From Streptomyces capillispiralis (lineage in GTDB: Bacteria; Actinomycetota; Actinomycetes; Streptomycetales; Streptomycetaceae), in contig NZ_VIWV01000001.1 in the NCBI RefSeq assembly GCF_007829875.1, positions 7,018,001 through 7,082,000 on the forward strand: a stretch of 64,000 nt of DNA. The letters are read 5' to 3'. Both the position numbers and the translations under genes were made by a program. The notes beneath the pieces were generated by a model. The model ran no database searches, had not been told where the DNA came from, and was given only the letters and a program-made list of their open reading frames with translations. Position 1 is the first letter of the stretch; each line of letters opens with the position of its first letter. Below are positions 7,594-15,386 of the stretch, piece by piece.

Positions 7594-8265
7594 TCACGGG
7601 TGCAGCCGCTTGTGGATCCCCACCGCCGCGGTCACCACCAGCGCACCGAACAGCCAGCCGCCGAGGACGTCCGTGGGCCAGTGGACGCCCAGCCAGACCC
7701 GGGTGAGGCCGACCCCGGCCACCGACACGACCGCCACGGTCACCGCCGTGCGCCACAGGGCGCGGCTCACCCCGTGGCGGTGCAGCAGCCACAGCAGCAG
7801 GCCGCACACGACCGTCGCCGTCATGGCGTGGCCCGACGGGAAGGCCGCGTAGTGCGCCGAGTCGACCGGGTCGGGCCAGACCGGCCGGGCGCGGTCCACC
7901 GCCGCCTTCAGGCCCTGCTGCAACGCCGTCCCGAGGGCGACCGTCAGGACCAGCCACATCGCCGTCCACCGGGCCGCGTACCGCCACACCAGCAGCGCCA
8001 CCACCACACCGCACAGCACCCGCATCGTCCACGGGTCCCACACCCAGTCGGTCAGGATGCGGGAGGTCTGCGTCAGGCCCGGTTCCGCGACCGCCCAGCG
8101 GTGGGTGGTGCGGGAGATGTCGCCGTCCAGGCCGATCAGCGGGCGCCACTCGACGGCGACGAGCGCCAGCAGCAGTGCCGAGCACAGGGCCAGCACTCCG
8201 GTGGACAGGGTGGCGGGGCGGCGTTCGGGGGACCGGGGCGGGGATTCGACGTGGGAGGTGTGCAT
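7594..8265 (-). CDS. PAP2-family membrane phosphatase
   Basis: The 223-residue protein has five to six predicted membrane spans and the three phosphatase motifs of the PAP2/type-2 superfamily: KAAVDRARP, then FPSGHAMT, then TRVWLGVHWPTDV. The last two supply the catalytic His residues. It would dephosphorylate a lipid phosphate, such as undecaprenyl pyrophosphate or phosphatidate, at the membrane. The ATG at 8265 is preceded by GAGGA eight bases upstream. It reads toward the TetR gene but is separated from it by a terminator hairpin. A second PAP2 gene lies at 52675-53346. Confidence 0.9.
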   Translation of the reverse strand: MHTSHVESPPRSPERRPATLSTGVLALCSALLLALVAVEWRPLIGLDGDISRTTHRWAVAEPGLTQTSRILTDWVWDPWTMRVLCGVVVALLVWRYAARWTAMWLVLTVALGTALQQGLKAAVDRARPVWPDPVDSAHYAAFPSGHAMTATVVCGLLLWLLHRHGVSRALWRTAVTVAVVSVAGVGLTRVWLGVHWPTDVLGGWLFGALVVTAAVGIHKRLHP

Positions 8266-8363
8266 GGTCACGATCCTCGCCGACCGGCGGCCCCGGGGCC
8301 AGTTCCCCCCTCCCACCGGGCCCGGCGCGCGGGCCCGTTCCCCGGCCGGCGCCGGCCCGCGGG

Positions 8364-9299
8364 CTATCCCAGCGCCCGCAACCCCGGTACGAACGCCACC
8401 AGTACGGGGATCACCGGCACCAGCGACGCCGCCGCGGTCAGCCGCAGCCGCCGCCCCGCGGTGAGCCGGTCAGGGGGAGTGAGCAGCCGGTGCACACGGG
8501 CGGTGACATGGGCCTGCGGGGTGGGGCAGGGGCCGAACACCCCGCGGTGCTCGTTGAGTTCCACCAGGGCGAGGGCCGTGGTCAGCCGGCCGAAGCGGCG
8601 CGACGCGGTGTCGTCGGCGGCGAGTTCGACCAGCCGGTGCATCTCGTCGCGGAACGCCGCGAACACGGGAACTCGCGGGAACCCGTCCGCCAGCGCGGAC
8701 GAGCAGTGCAGCAGCCAGTCGTGCCGGGCCCGCGCGTGCCCCCGCTCGTGCGCGAGCACGGCGTCCAGCTGTCTGCCCTTCAGTCGGCGCAACGCGGCCG
8801 TGGTGACGACCAGTCGGGGCGGGGTGCCCGGCAGCCACCAGGCGTCGGGCCGCTCGCCCTCCAGGACCACGAGCCGGTCGGCGCCCGGCTCCTCCCCGGG
8901 CAGCAGCGGGGCCCGCACCCGCAGGCCGGCCCGGCGCGCCCGGCGCCGTGCGCGGGCCCGTCCGACCTCCCGGACCAGCATCGCGGCGCTCCACAGACCC
9001 CCGCACGCCAGCGCCAGCGCGGTGGTCTCCGCCCAGAGTCCGGCCGTACCGAGGGCGTACGCCTCCACGACCGCCCGGGGCGCGGTGGCGAAGACATGGC
9101 CGCCCACCGCCCGCCAGGCCGCCGCCGCGCTGAACGTCATCGACAGGGCGCAGCACAGCAGCACCGTCGCGATCAGGCACTGCCACGCCCACAGCGCCAC
9201 CACCGGCTCGCGGTCCGGCCAGTCGGCCCGGGCGAGCAGCCGGGGACCCGTCACGGCGGTCAGGACACCGAGCAGCAGCAGGGCCGCGGGGAGGATCAT
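8364..9299 (-). CDS. M56 (BlaR1/MecR1-like) membrane metallopeptidase
   Basis: This is a 311-residue membrane protein. The N-terminal half has about three hydrophobic spans. The cytoplasmic-facing segment holds the zincin motif LAHERGHARARHDW (HExxH), followed by LVELAADDTASRRFG with the third zinc-ligand region E-x3-D. A final hydrophobic span (LTAAASLVPVIPVLVAFV) closes it. There is no penicillin-binding sensor domain at the C-terminus, so it is a short, sensorless M56 peptidase of the kind common in streptomycetes. The expected BlaI repressor is not adjacent. It is followed upstream on the same strand by a DUF5134 gene. Confidence 0.88.
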   Translation of the reverse strand: MILPAALLLLGVLTAVTGPRLLARADWPDREPVVALWAWQCLIATVLLCCALSMTFSAAAAWRAVGGHVFATAPRAVVEAYALGTAGLWAETTALALACGGLWSAAMLVREVGRARARRRARRAGLRVRAPLLPGEEPGADRLVVLEGERPDAWWLPGTPPRLVVTTAALRRLKGRQLDAVLAHERGHARARHDWLLHCSSALADGFPRVPVFAAFRDEMHRLVELAADDTASRRFGRLTTALALVELNEHRGVFGPCPTPQAHVTARVHRLLTPPDRLTAGRRLRLTAAASLVPVIPVLVAFVPGLRALG

Positions 9300-9392
9300 G
9301 TGAGCAGCCTATGAGCGCGGACCCGCCGGCGGTACGGACCGGTGAACCGAAGTGACGCAGGCAACGGCGCCGTGCCCGCACCGCTCCCGCCC

Positions 9393-9947
9393 TCACATCG
9401 TCGGCAGCATCGCCACCATGGCGATGGCCATGGCCAGCCGGCAGGCCCGCGCCAGCTCCGGCCGGTCGCCCCAGCCGACATCCCGGCCGCCGCCCGGCGT
9501 GCCCGCCACGGGCACCAGCCGTGCCCCGGTCACGAGCACGTACGCGACGAAGTAGAGCAGCAGGCTCCCCGTCAGCAGGGGGATGTCCGCGCCGTTCCCC
9601 GCATGCCCGTGTCCGCCCGTCCGGGAGGCGGCCATGGTCACCGCCATGTGGACCATCGCCCCGGCGCCGATCAGATGGTGCAGATGGCACGCGCCCGCGC
9701 GGGCCGCCCACAGCGCCTGCAGTCCGGCGGCGCCGAACACCGCCGCACCGGCCGGCCAGGCCCAGGCCGGCGGGGTGAACGCCGCCGCGGGCACCGCCAT
9801 CGCGGCCATGCCGAACCCCATCAGCGCCTCGCCACCCGCGGCGCGGCGCTGCTCCTCCACGCGGCTGCGCATGCGCAGCAGACAGTAGGCGCCGGTCGCC
9901 GCGCAGAGCGCGACCAGCAGCCAGCCGGACGACGCCGGTCCGTGCAC
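9393..9947 (-). CDS. DUF5134 integral membrane protein
   Basis: A 184-residue protein with about five hydrophobic segments (WLLVALCAATGAYCLLRM, MGFGMAAMAVPAAAF, WPAGAAVFGAAGLQAL, a His-rich HLHHLIGAGAMVHMAVTMAA, LLTGSLLLYFVAYVLVTGA). The His-rich span and the following GGHGHAG loop suggest metal or heme contact, but function is unknown. The GTG at 9947 has GGAGG five bases upstream. It is the first gene of a same-strand pair with the M56 peptidase (93-bp gap). The DUF number is from memory. Confidence 0.75.
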   Translation of the reverse strand: MHGPASSGWLLVALCAATGAYCLLRMRSRVEEQRRAAGGEALMGFGMAAMAVPAAAFTPPAWAWPAGAAVFGAAGLQALWAARAGACHLHHLIGAGAMVHMAVTMAASRTGGHGHAGNGADIPLLTGSLLLYFVAYVLVTGARLVPVAGTPGGGRDVGWGDRPELARACRLAMAIAMVAMLPTM

Positions 9948-10075
9948 CTGATCCTCCCCCTCGGCCCGCTCGACGGTCGGGAAGGGGATGCCCGGCGCCG
10001 ACGGCGGACACGCGGGCGCACGGGGGTGTGCGGGGAGTGTTCGGGGGAGCGTGGCAGCTCAGGGGATATGTTTCA

Positions 10076-10090
10076 CAGGTAAATTACCTG
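10076..10090. promoter_or_regulatory. MarR-type operator before the FUSC exporter operon
   Basis: CAGGTAA-A-TTACCTG is a perfect 7+7 palindrome 14 bp before the exporter start, in an unusually AT-rich spot. MarR proteins commonly bind palindromes of this size, and the operon encodes one. Confidence 0.72.
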
Positions 10091-10103
10091 CTAACCTTTC
10101 CGC

Positions 10104-11768
10104 ATGAGCAGTGCGCCCCCCGCCCCCACCGCCCGGCCCGCCCGGCGTCTCCCGCTCGCCGACGTGCTGCGCCTCGGGCGCCCGTCCGACATCTGGTTCA
10201 AGCCGGCCCTCAGCGTGGTCGCCGCGGTCGCACCGCCCAGCCTGCTGCTGGTCGCGCTCGACCGGCTCGATCTCGCCCTCTACACCATGGCCGGATCCCT
10301 GTGCGCCCTGTACGCCCACAACCGTCCCTACGCCGCCCGCGCCAAGGTGCTGGCGGGCGTGGTCCTCGGCATGCTCGCCGGCCTCGCGACGGCCCTCGTC
10401 GCCGCCTCCCTCACCCGGAACGCCGTCGTCCTGGTCACCGTCGGCGCCGTGCTCGCCGCCGCGCAGAAGGTGCTGTGCGACGCCACCCGCGTCGGGCCAC
10501 CCGGCAACGTCGTCCTCACCTTCGTCAGCTCCGCCTCGCTGTTCGTGCCGCAGACCCCCGGACAGGTCCCCGGCCACCTCGGGCTCGCCGCCGCGGCCGG
10601 CCTGTGGGCCTGGCTGGTGGGCATGGCACCCGCCCTGACCAGGCCGCACGGCCCCGAACGGCGCGCCACCGCGCACGCCCTGAACGCCGCCGCGGCGTAC
10701 GCCGAGACCGCTGGCACCGGCGACGGGCACACCGGCGCCCGTGTCACCGCCCTCGCCGCCGTGCAGGCCGCCCGGCAGTCCCTGCGCTCCGCCGGGAGAC
10801 GGCCCTCCGCCACCCGCCGCGCCCTGGCACGGCTCGTGGTCCGCGCCGAGGTCGCGCTCGCCGCACCCACCGACGCCGACCCGGCCCGGCTGCGCGCCTG
10901 GGCCGGCGCCCTGCGCGGAACCGGCCCCGTCCCGGACACCGGCGACCCGCGCGCGGACACCGCCGAACCGGCCGCCGCGCGGCGCACCCCCAGGGCTGGG
11001 CTCGGCGCGCTCGCCGCGCTCACCCCGCTCGCCGCCCGCACCGCCGTCGGCTGCGCGCTCGCCGGCTACGCCTCCCTCGCCCTCGGCATCGGCCGCCCCT
11101 ATTGGGCCCTGGTCACCGCCGCCGCCCTCTACCAGGCCAACCTCAGCCTCACCTGGGGCCGGACCGTGCAGCGCGTCGTCGGCAACCTCGCCGGCGTGCT
11201 CCTCTTCGCCGCCGTGGCCCCGCTCGCCCACCTCGGCCCGCTCGCCCTCGTCCTGTGCTGCCTGGCCTTCAGCTTCGGTGCCGAGGCGCTCATCAGCCGC
11301 AACTACTGGCTCGGCAGCGTCTGCGTCACCCCGCTGGCGCTGCTCGTCACCGGGTTCGCCGGCCCGCAGCGGACCGGTGACCTGGTCACCGAGCGCGCCG
11401 TGGACACCCTCGTCGGCGCCGCCGTCGGATTCGCCGCCGCCCTGGCCGTCACCGACCGGCAGGCGGGCGACCGCGTCGTCCGGTCCCTCACCGCCGTCGA
11501 CCGGGCCCGCGAGCACGCCGCCCGGGTGCTCGCCGACCCGGGAGCGGCGCCCGCGGCGGTGGAGACCGCCCGCCGCGACCTCGCCGCCGCCCTGCTCGAC
11601 CTGCGGGCCACCGCCGACGCCGCGGCGGGCGAGTGGTGGCAGCGCGCGCTGCCCCGGGAGCGGGTCGTGCTCGCCGAGCGGTCGGGACACCGTACGCTCG
11701 CGGCTACGGTACGACGCCAGGGGCTGCTCCCGGACCCCGGCACGGACACGGAGGACGTACGGCCATGA
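10104..11768 (+). CDS. FUSC-family (aromatic-acid-exporter-like) membrane transporter
   Basis: The 554-residue protein has two membrane blocks: residues about 35-175 (LSVVAAVAPPSLLLVALDRL, LAGVVLGMLAGLATALVAAS) and about 300-450 (AARTAVGCALAGYASLALGIGRPYWALVTAAALYQ). Soluble helical regions follow each, the arrangement of FUSC/ArAE efflux proteins. It probably exports a toxic organic acid or drug. The gene ends in an ATGA overlap with the MarR gene, and a palindrome lies right before the start, so it is likely repressed by that MarR protein. The substrate cannot be told from sequence. Confidence 0.85.
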   Translation: MSSAPPAPTARPARRLPLADVLRLGRPSDIWFKPALSVVAAVAPPSLLLVALDRLDLALYTMAGSLCALYAHNRPYAARAKVLAGVVLGMLAGLATALVAASLTRNAVVLVTVGAVLAAAQKVLCDATRVGPPGNVVLTFVSSASLFVPQTPGQVPGHLGLAAAAGLWAWLVGMAPALTRPHGPERRATAHALNAAAAYAETAGTGDGHTGARVTALAAVQAARQSLRSAGRRPSATRRALARLVVRAEVALAAPTDADPARLRAWAGALRGTGPVPDTGDPRADTAEPAAARRTPRAGLGALAALTPLAARTAVGCALAGYASLALGIGRPYWALVTAAALYQANLSLTWGRTVQRVVGNLAGVLLFAAVAPLAHLGPLALVLCCLAFSFGAEALISRNYWLGSVCVTPLALLVTGFAGPQRTGDLVTERAVDTLVGAAVGFAAALAVTDRQAGDRVVRSLTAVDRAREHAARVLADPGAAPAAVETARRDLAAALLDLRATADAAAGEWWQRALPRERVVLAERSGHRTLAATVRRQGLLPDPGTDTEDVRP

Positions 11769-12346
11769 CGGCGACCGAAGGACCATCGGCGACCGACGGC
11801 GGGGAGCCGTCCGCGACCGGCGGGGGCCCGACCGCCCCCGGGCGGGACGACACGGTCGCCGCGGTCGTCAGGCAGTGGCGGGCCGTGCATCCCGGGCTCG
11901 ACACCGGCCCCATGGAGGTCATCGGCCGCATCAACCGCTGCGCCGCGCTCCTCCAGCAGGCGGAGGACGCGCCGCTGCGCCGGGCCGGTCTGACCCGCCC
12001 GGAGTTCGACCTGCTCGGCGCGCTGCGCCGCACCGGCCACGAACTGACCCCGAGCGAGCTGGCCCGCGAGACGTTCTCCTCCGGCGCCGCCGTCACCAAA
12101 CGCCTCAAGCAGCTCACCGAACGCGGACTCGTGGAACGCCGCGGCGACGCCCGCGACCGCCGCGTCGCGCACGTGCGCCTCACCGATACCGGGCGTGACC
12201 TGGTCGACGGCATCCTGCCCGCCCAGCTCGCCTACGAGACCGCCGCGCTGTCCGGCCTGGACGGCCCCGAACTCGGTGAGCTGGCGTCCCTGCTGGGCGT
12301 ACTGCTGGGGCAGCTGGAAGGGCGGCTGGGCGCGCTGCGGGCGTGA
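11765..12346 (+). CDS. MarR-family transcriptional regulator, coupled to the FUSC exporter
   Basis: This 193-residue regulator has a disordered Gly/Thr/Pro-rich head of about 30 residues. The MarR fold follows: MEVIGRINRCAALLQQ, then RAGLTRPEFDLLGALRRTG, the recognition helix FSSGAAVTKRLKQLTERGLV and the basic wing ERRGDARDRRVAHVRLT. The ATG at 11765 overlaps the exporter stop as ATGA, giving translational coupling. The operator at 10076-10090 is its expected binding site, forming a ligand-released exporter switch. Confidence 0.92.
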   Translation: MTATEGPSATDGGEPSATGGGPTAPGRDDTVAAVVRQWRAVHPGLDTGPMEVIGRINRCAALLQQAEDAPLRRAGLTRPEFDLLGALRRTGHELTPSELARETFSSGAAVTKRLKQLTERGLVERRGDARDRRVAHVRLTDTGRDLVDGILPAQLAYETAALSGLDGPELGELASLLGVLLGQLEGRLGALRA

Positions 12347-12383
12347 GCGCCCTCCTGCCGGCCGCCGCCCGCCCGCCCCGTGC

Positions 12384-13151
12384 TCACGCGGCCGGGTCCA
12401 CGGCCCCGCGCACGCCGAACATGGCGCCCTGCGGGTCGCGGAGCACCGCGATGCGCGGGCCCTCCGGGTGCGAGACCGGCTCCATCAGCACGGTGCCCCG
12501 CGCCCGCGTCGCCGTGTCCGCGGCGGCGTCCACGTCGTCGACCGCGAAGTACGGCAGCCAGTGCGCCGGCACCTCGTGGGGGAACTTGTCGTCCATCGTC
12601 ACCATGCCGCCGAAGTCCGCGCCCTCGACGCCCCACCGCGGGTAGCGCCCGGAGGGGGTCACGCTCCAGCCGAACACGCCGGTGTAGAACGACACGGCCT
12701 GCTGCGGCGCGCGGGTCAGCAGCTCCACCCAGCTAAGTGCCCCGGGCGCGTCGAACACGCCGGCGCCCGGGAAGGAGCCCGCCTGCCAGAGCTGGAAGAC
12801 GGCACCGGTGGGATCGGCCGCCACCGCGAAGCGGCCCAGGTCGAACACGTCCGTCGCGTCGACCAGCGTCCGCCCGCCCGCGGCACGCACCTCCCGGAGG
12901 GCGGCATCGGCGTCGGGCACCGCGAACGACACGTTCCAGGCGACCGGCTGAGACTCCTGGTACAGCGGTGCCAGCGCGGCGACCGCCGCGTCACCGAGGT
13001 ACGCGACCGTGTAACCACCGGCCTCCTCGCGCGGATCCGTCTCGGGACGCCAGTCGAAGAGCCGGGTGTAGAACCGCTGTGCGGACTCCAGGTCGGTGGT
13101 CCCCAGCTCGGCCCAGCAGGGCCCGCCGGTCACCGGCGCGGACAGGTCCAT
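12384..13151 (-). CDS. Two-domain VOC (glyoxalase-fold) protein
   Basis: The 255-residue protein is made of two tandem vicinal-oxygen-chelate repeats. The first (residues about 8-120) contains GGPCWAELGTTDLESAQRFY and DPTGAVFQLWQ. The second (about 135-250) contains LSWVELLTRAPQQAVSFY and DPQGAMFGVR. It resembles the mycobacterial CFP-30B/27-kDa family of unknown catalytic role. The ATG at 13151 is preceded by AAGGGA. It lies upstream of, and on the same strand as, a second VOC gene but is separated from it by about 85 bp. Confidence 0.85.
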   Translation of the reverse strand: MDLSAPVTGGPCWAELGTTDLESAQRFYTRLFDWRPETDPREEAGGYTVAYLGDAAVAALAPLYQESQPVAWNVSFAVPDADAALREVRAAGGRTLVDATDVFDLGRFAVAADPTGAVFQLWQAGSFPGAGVFDAPGALSWVELLTRAPQQAVSFYTGVFGWSVTPSGRYPRWGVEGADFGGMVTMDDKFPHEVPAHWLPYFAVDDVDAAADTATRARGTVLMEPVSHPEGPRIAVLRDPQGAMFGVRGAVDPAA

Positions 13152-13235
13152 GGCGCTCCCTTCCGTCCCTCAGCACGCTAAGCCCGGCTTCCGGCCGGGG
13201 CCATCCGGGCCGGGACGGAGGCCGGCGCCGCGGCG

Positions 13236-13634
13236 TCAGATGCCCGGCCGGTACCGCAGCGGATGGTCGGCCGGGATCTCGACCAGCACGATCGGTGTGC
13301 CGTCCGGGTCGGCGATCCACATCTCGACCAGCCCCCACGGCTCCTTGACCGGGGGACGGACGATCTCGACGCCCCGGGCCGCCAGCTCCTCGTGCGCCGC
13401 CGCGACGTCCTCGACCTGGAGCCACAGCCGTACCGCCGGGGACGCCGCCGACGGGCCCTCCGAGCGGCCCGAGAGCTCCAGAAACCCGCCGCCCAGGAAG
13501 TAGACGGTGCCGCGCTCCGGGCCCGTACCGAACTCGCGGTGGACGGCGAGGCCCAGCTGTCCGCCGTAGAAGGCGCGGGAACGGTCGGGGTCGGTGGGCC
13601 GGAGCAGGACCCGGCTGCCCAGTACATGCACCAT
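13236..13634 (-). CDS. Single-domain VOC protein
   Basis: The 132-residue protein is one VOC unit: GSRVLLRPTDPDRSRAFYGG at the start, a central VRLWLQVEDVAAAHEEL, and the closing motif WIADPDGTPIVLVEIP with a Glu in metal-ligand position. Members include glyoxalases, dioxygenases and antibiotic-binding resistance proteins; which one cannot be told. The MITE-like repeat begins 23 bp upstream of its start. Confidence 0.85.
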   Translation of the reverse strand: MVHVLGSRVLLRPTDPDRSRAFYGGQLGLAVHREFGTGPERGTVYFLGGGFLELSGRSEGPSAASPAVRLWLQVEDVAAAHEELAARGVEIVRPPVKEPWGLVEMWIADPDGTPIVLVEIPADHPLRYRPGI

Positions 13635-13656
13635 GGGGCCGAGCGTAGCGGCCGGG

Positions 13657-13846
13657 CTAGGGTCTGTCGTTTGGACCAGGTCGGCTGAGAGAGACCGCGC
13701 CTCTCAGCCCGCCCGAGCGGGGCGTGGTGCGTGCAGCTGCAAGGCGGAGGAGGGCGGCGACGCGGAGCGTCGGCAACCGATGACAACGCGGCAGATGCGC
13801 GTGCCACGCCCCGCGACGCCGACCTGATCCAAACGACAGGCCCTAG
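13657..13846. mobile_element. MITE-like element with nested inverted repeats
   Basis: A 190-bp noncoding block bounded by 29-bp terminal inverted repeats (13657-13685 and 13818-13846) that match at 27 of 29 positions and start with CTAG. A second inner repeat, GCGGGGCGTGG (13717-13727) and CCACGCCCCGC (13804-13814), is perfect, so the whole element can fold into one long hairpin. There is no open reading frame for a transposase. I recall similar intergenic blocks starting AGGGCCTGTCGTTTGGAT in other Streptomyces genomes, but could not check. Confidence 0.75.
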
Positions 13847-13902
13847 TCTCGTTCCCGGCCGAGCCACGCCGATACGACGCACACGAAGCGGGAGACCTGC
13901 CC

Positions 13903-14445
13903 ATGGAATCCGTCACCGACGCAGCACCGACCTTCCGGGACGCCACCGAAGCCGACGTGGACGCCCTCGTCGCGCTGATCGAGTCGGCGTACCGGGGAGA
14001 GTCCAGCCGGGCCGGGTGGACGACCGAGGCGGACATCCTCCAGGGACAGCGGACCGACCCGGAGGGTGTGCTGGAGGTCATCAGGTCGCCGGACAGCCGG
14101 CTGCTGACGGTGGAGCGCGAGGGCCGGATCGTCGCCTGCTGCCAGCTCGAACACCGCGGGCCGCACGCCTACTTCGGGATGTTCGCGGTGAGCCCCGCCC
14201 TCCAGGGGGCCGGACTGGGCAGGACGATCATCGCGGAGGCGGAGCGCCGGGCCCGCGAGACCTGGGGCGCCGACGAGATGCACATGACGGTGATCTCCGT
14301 GCGGGAGGACCTGATCGCCTGGTACGAGCGGCGCGGCTACCGCCGTACGGGAAGGATGACGCCCTTTCCGTACGGCGACGAGCGCTTCGGGATCCCGCAG
14401 CGCGACGATCTGCGGTTCGAGCTGCTGGTGAAGGAACTGGTCTGA
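13903..14445 (+). CDS. GNAT-family N-acetyltransferase
   Basis: A 180-residue GCN5-type acyltransferase. It begins with FRDATEADVDALVALIESAY. The acetyl-CoA site follows as YFGMFAVSPALQGAGLGRTI (Q-x-x-G-x-G), then MHMTVISVREDLIAWYERRGYRRTG, which is motif B. The substrate, a small amine or protein, is unknown. GGGAGA lies seven bases before the ATG. The gene starts 57 bp after the MITE-like element, which may hold or disturb its promoter. Its end is 4 bp from that of the convergent GDPD gene. Confidence 0.9.
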   Translation: MESVTDAAPTFRDATEADVDALVALIESAYRGESSRAGWTTEADILQGQRTDPEGVLEVIRSPDSRLLTVEREGRIVACCQLEHRGPHAYFGMFAVSPALQGAGLGRTIIAEAERRARETWGADEMHMTVISVREDLIAWYERRGYRRTGRMTPFPYGDERFGIPQRDDLRFELLVKELV

Positions 14446-14449
14446 CGGC

Positions 14450-15133
14450 TCACGCCGTGAAGCGGCCGGTGCGCTTGATCTCCGGGTAGTCGGTGGTGGC
14501 GCCGTCGAGTCCCAGGGCCCGCACCAGCCTGAGGTGGTCCTGGGTGTTGACCACCCAGCCGATGACCGCCAGGTCCGCCTTCCGGGCCCGCTCCACGATC
14601 TCCAGGGTGAGCCGGCGGATGTTCAGGCAGACGGTGGAGGCGCCGGCCCCGACCGCCCGGTCCACGACGTCCGCCCCGTAGCGGCTCGCGATGAGCGCCG
14701 TGCGCACCCCGGGCACCAGCCGGGCGATCTCGGTGATCGCCTCGTCGTGGAACGACGACACCTCGACCCGGGCGGCCAGGTCCCGCCCGTTCATCACCTC
14801 GGCCAGCGCCCGGGCCGCCTGCACGTCCTTGATCTCGGCCTGCAGCGGGGTCCGGACGGCGTCCAGGACCTCCTCGAAGACGGGAACGCGCTCGCCTTGC
14901 CCGGCGTCCAGGGCGCGCAGCTCGGCGAGGGTCTTGTCGGCGATGGCGCCGGTGCCGTCCGTGGTGCGGTCCACGTCCGTGTCGTGCATGACGACGAGCG
15001 CGCCGTCCTTGCTCAGGTGCAGGTCGAGTTCGATGACGTCGAGGCCCGCTTCCTGGGCGGCGACGAAGGACCGGAGGGTGTTCTCGGGGGCGACACCCAT
15101 GACTCCGCGGTGACCGATGGTGAGGAAGTTCAA
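14450..15133 (-). CDS. Glycerophosphodiester phosphodiesterase
   Basis: The 227-residue TIM-barrel enzyme hydrolyses glycerophosphodiesters to glycerol-3-phosphate and an alcohol. Motifs are at the expected places: IGHRGVMGVAPENTLRSF (catalytic HRG and PENT), DVIELDLHLSKDGALVVMHD (metal ligands E-x-D and the second catalytic His), LQAEIK and GWVVNT near the end. There is no signal peptide, so it acts in the cytoplasm. Length matches the short bacterial UgpQ-like class. Confidence 0.92.
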   Translation of the reverse strand: MNFLTIGHRGVMGVAPENTLRSFVAAQEAGLDVIELDLHLSKDGALVVMHDTDVDRTTDGTGAIADKTLAELRALDAGQGERVPVFEEVLDAVRTPLQAEIKDVQAARALAEVMNGRDLAARVEVSSFHDEAITEIARLVPGVRTALIASRYGADVVDRAVGAGASTVCLNIRRLTLEIVERARKADLAVIGWVVNTQDHLRLVRALGLDGATTDYPEIKRTGRFTA

Positions 15134-15326
15134 GATGCGACTCGCTTCCGTCGACGGCGGCGGGGGGCCGCGTCCCTACGGCCCTCCTGGACCGTATCGC
15201 CTGTGCCCGCCGCGTCCAGAGGCTGAACATCGATCGCACGCAGCAGCGCCCAACCGGGTGTCAGGCAGGAAAAAGTGCGGTGAAGGCCGGGGTGGGGCAG
15301 GATAATTTCCCGAGGTGCCCCTTGCT

Positions 15327-15372
15327 GGGAGAAACCTCATGTGTATACGGTCTCCATACGCGAGGTTCTCCC
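15327..15372 (+). promoter_or_regulatory. Leader hairpin directly before the DUF6421 ribosome site
   Basis: GGGAGAAACCTC (15327-15338) pairs with GAGGTTCTCCC (15362-15372) with one bulged base. An inner GTAT/ATAC pair extends the stem. The structure ends three bases before the GGAGGA ribosome site, so it could act as a regulatory leader or a repressor dyad. A GATAAT -10-like hexamer lies at 15301-15306. The 15134-15386 interval holds no gene. Confidence 0.55.
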
Positions 15373-15386
15373 GTGGAGGATGGGAC

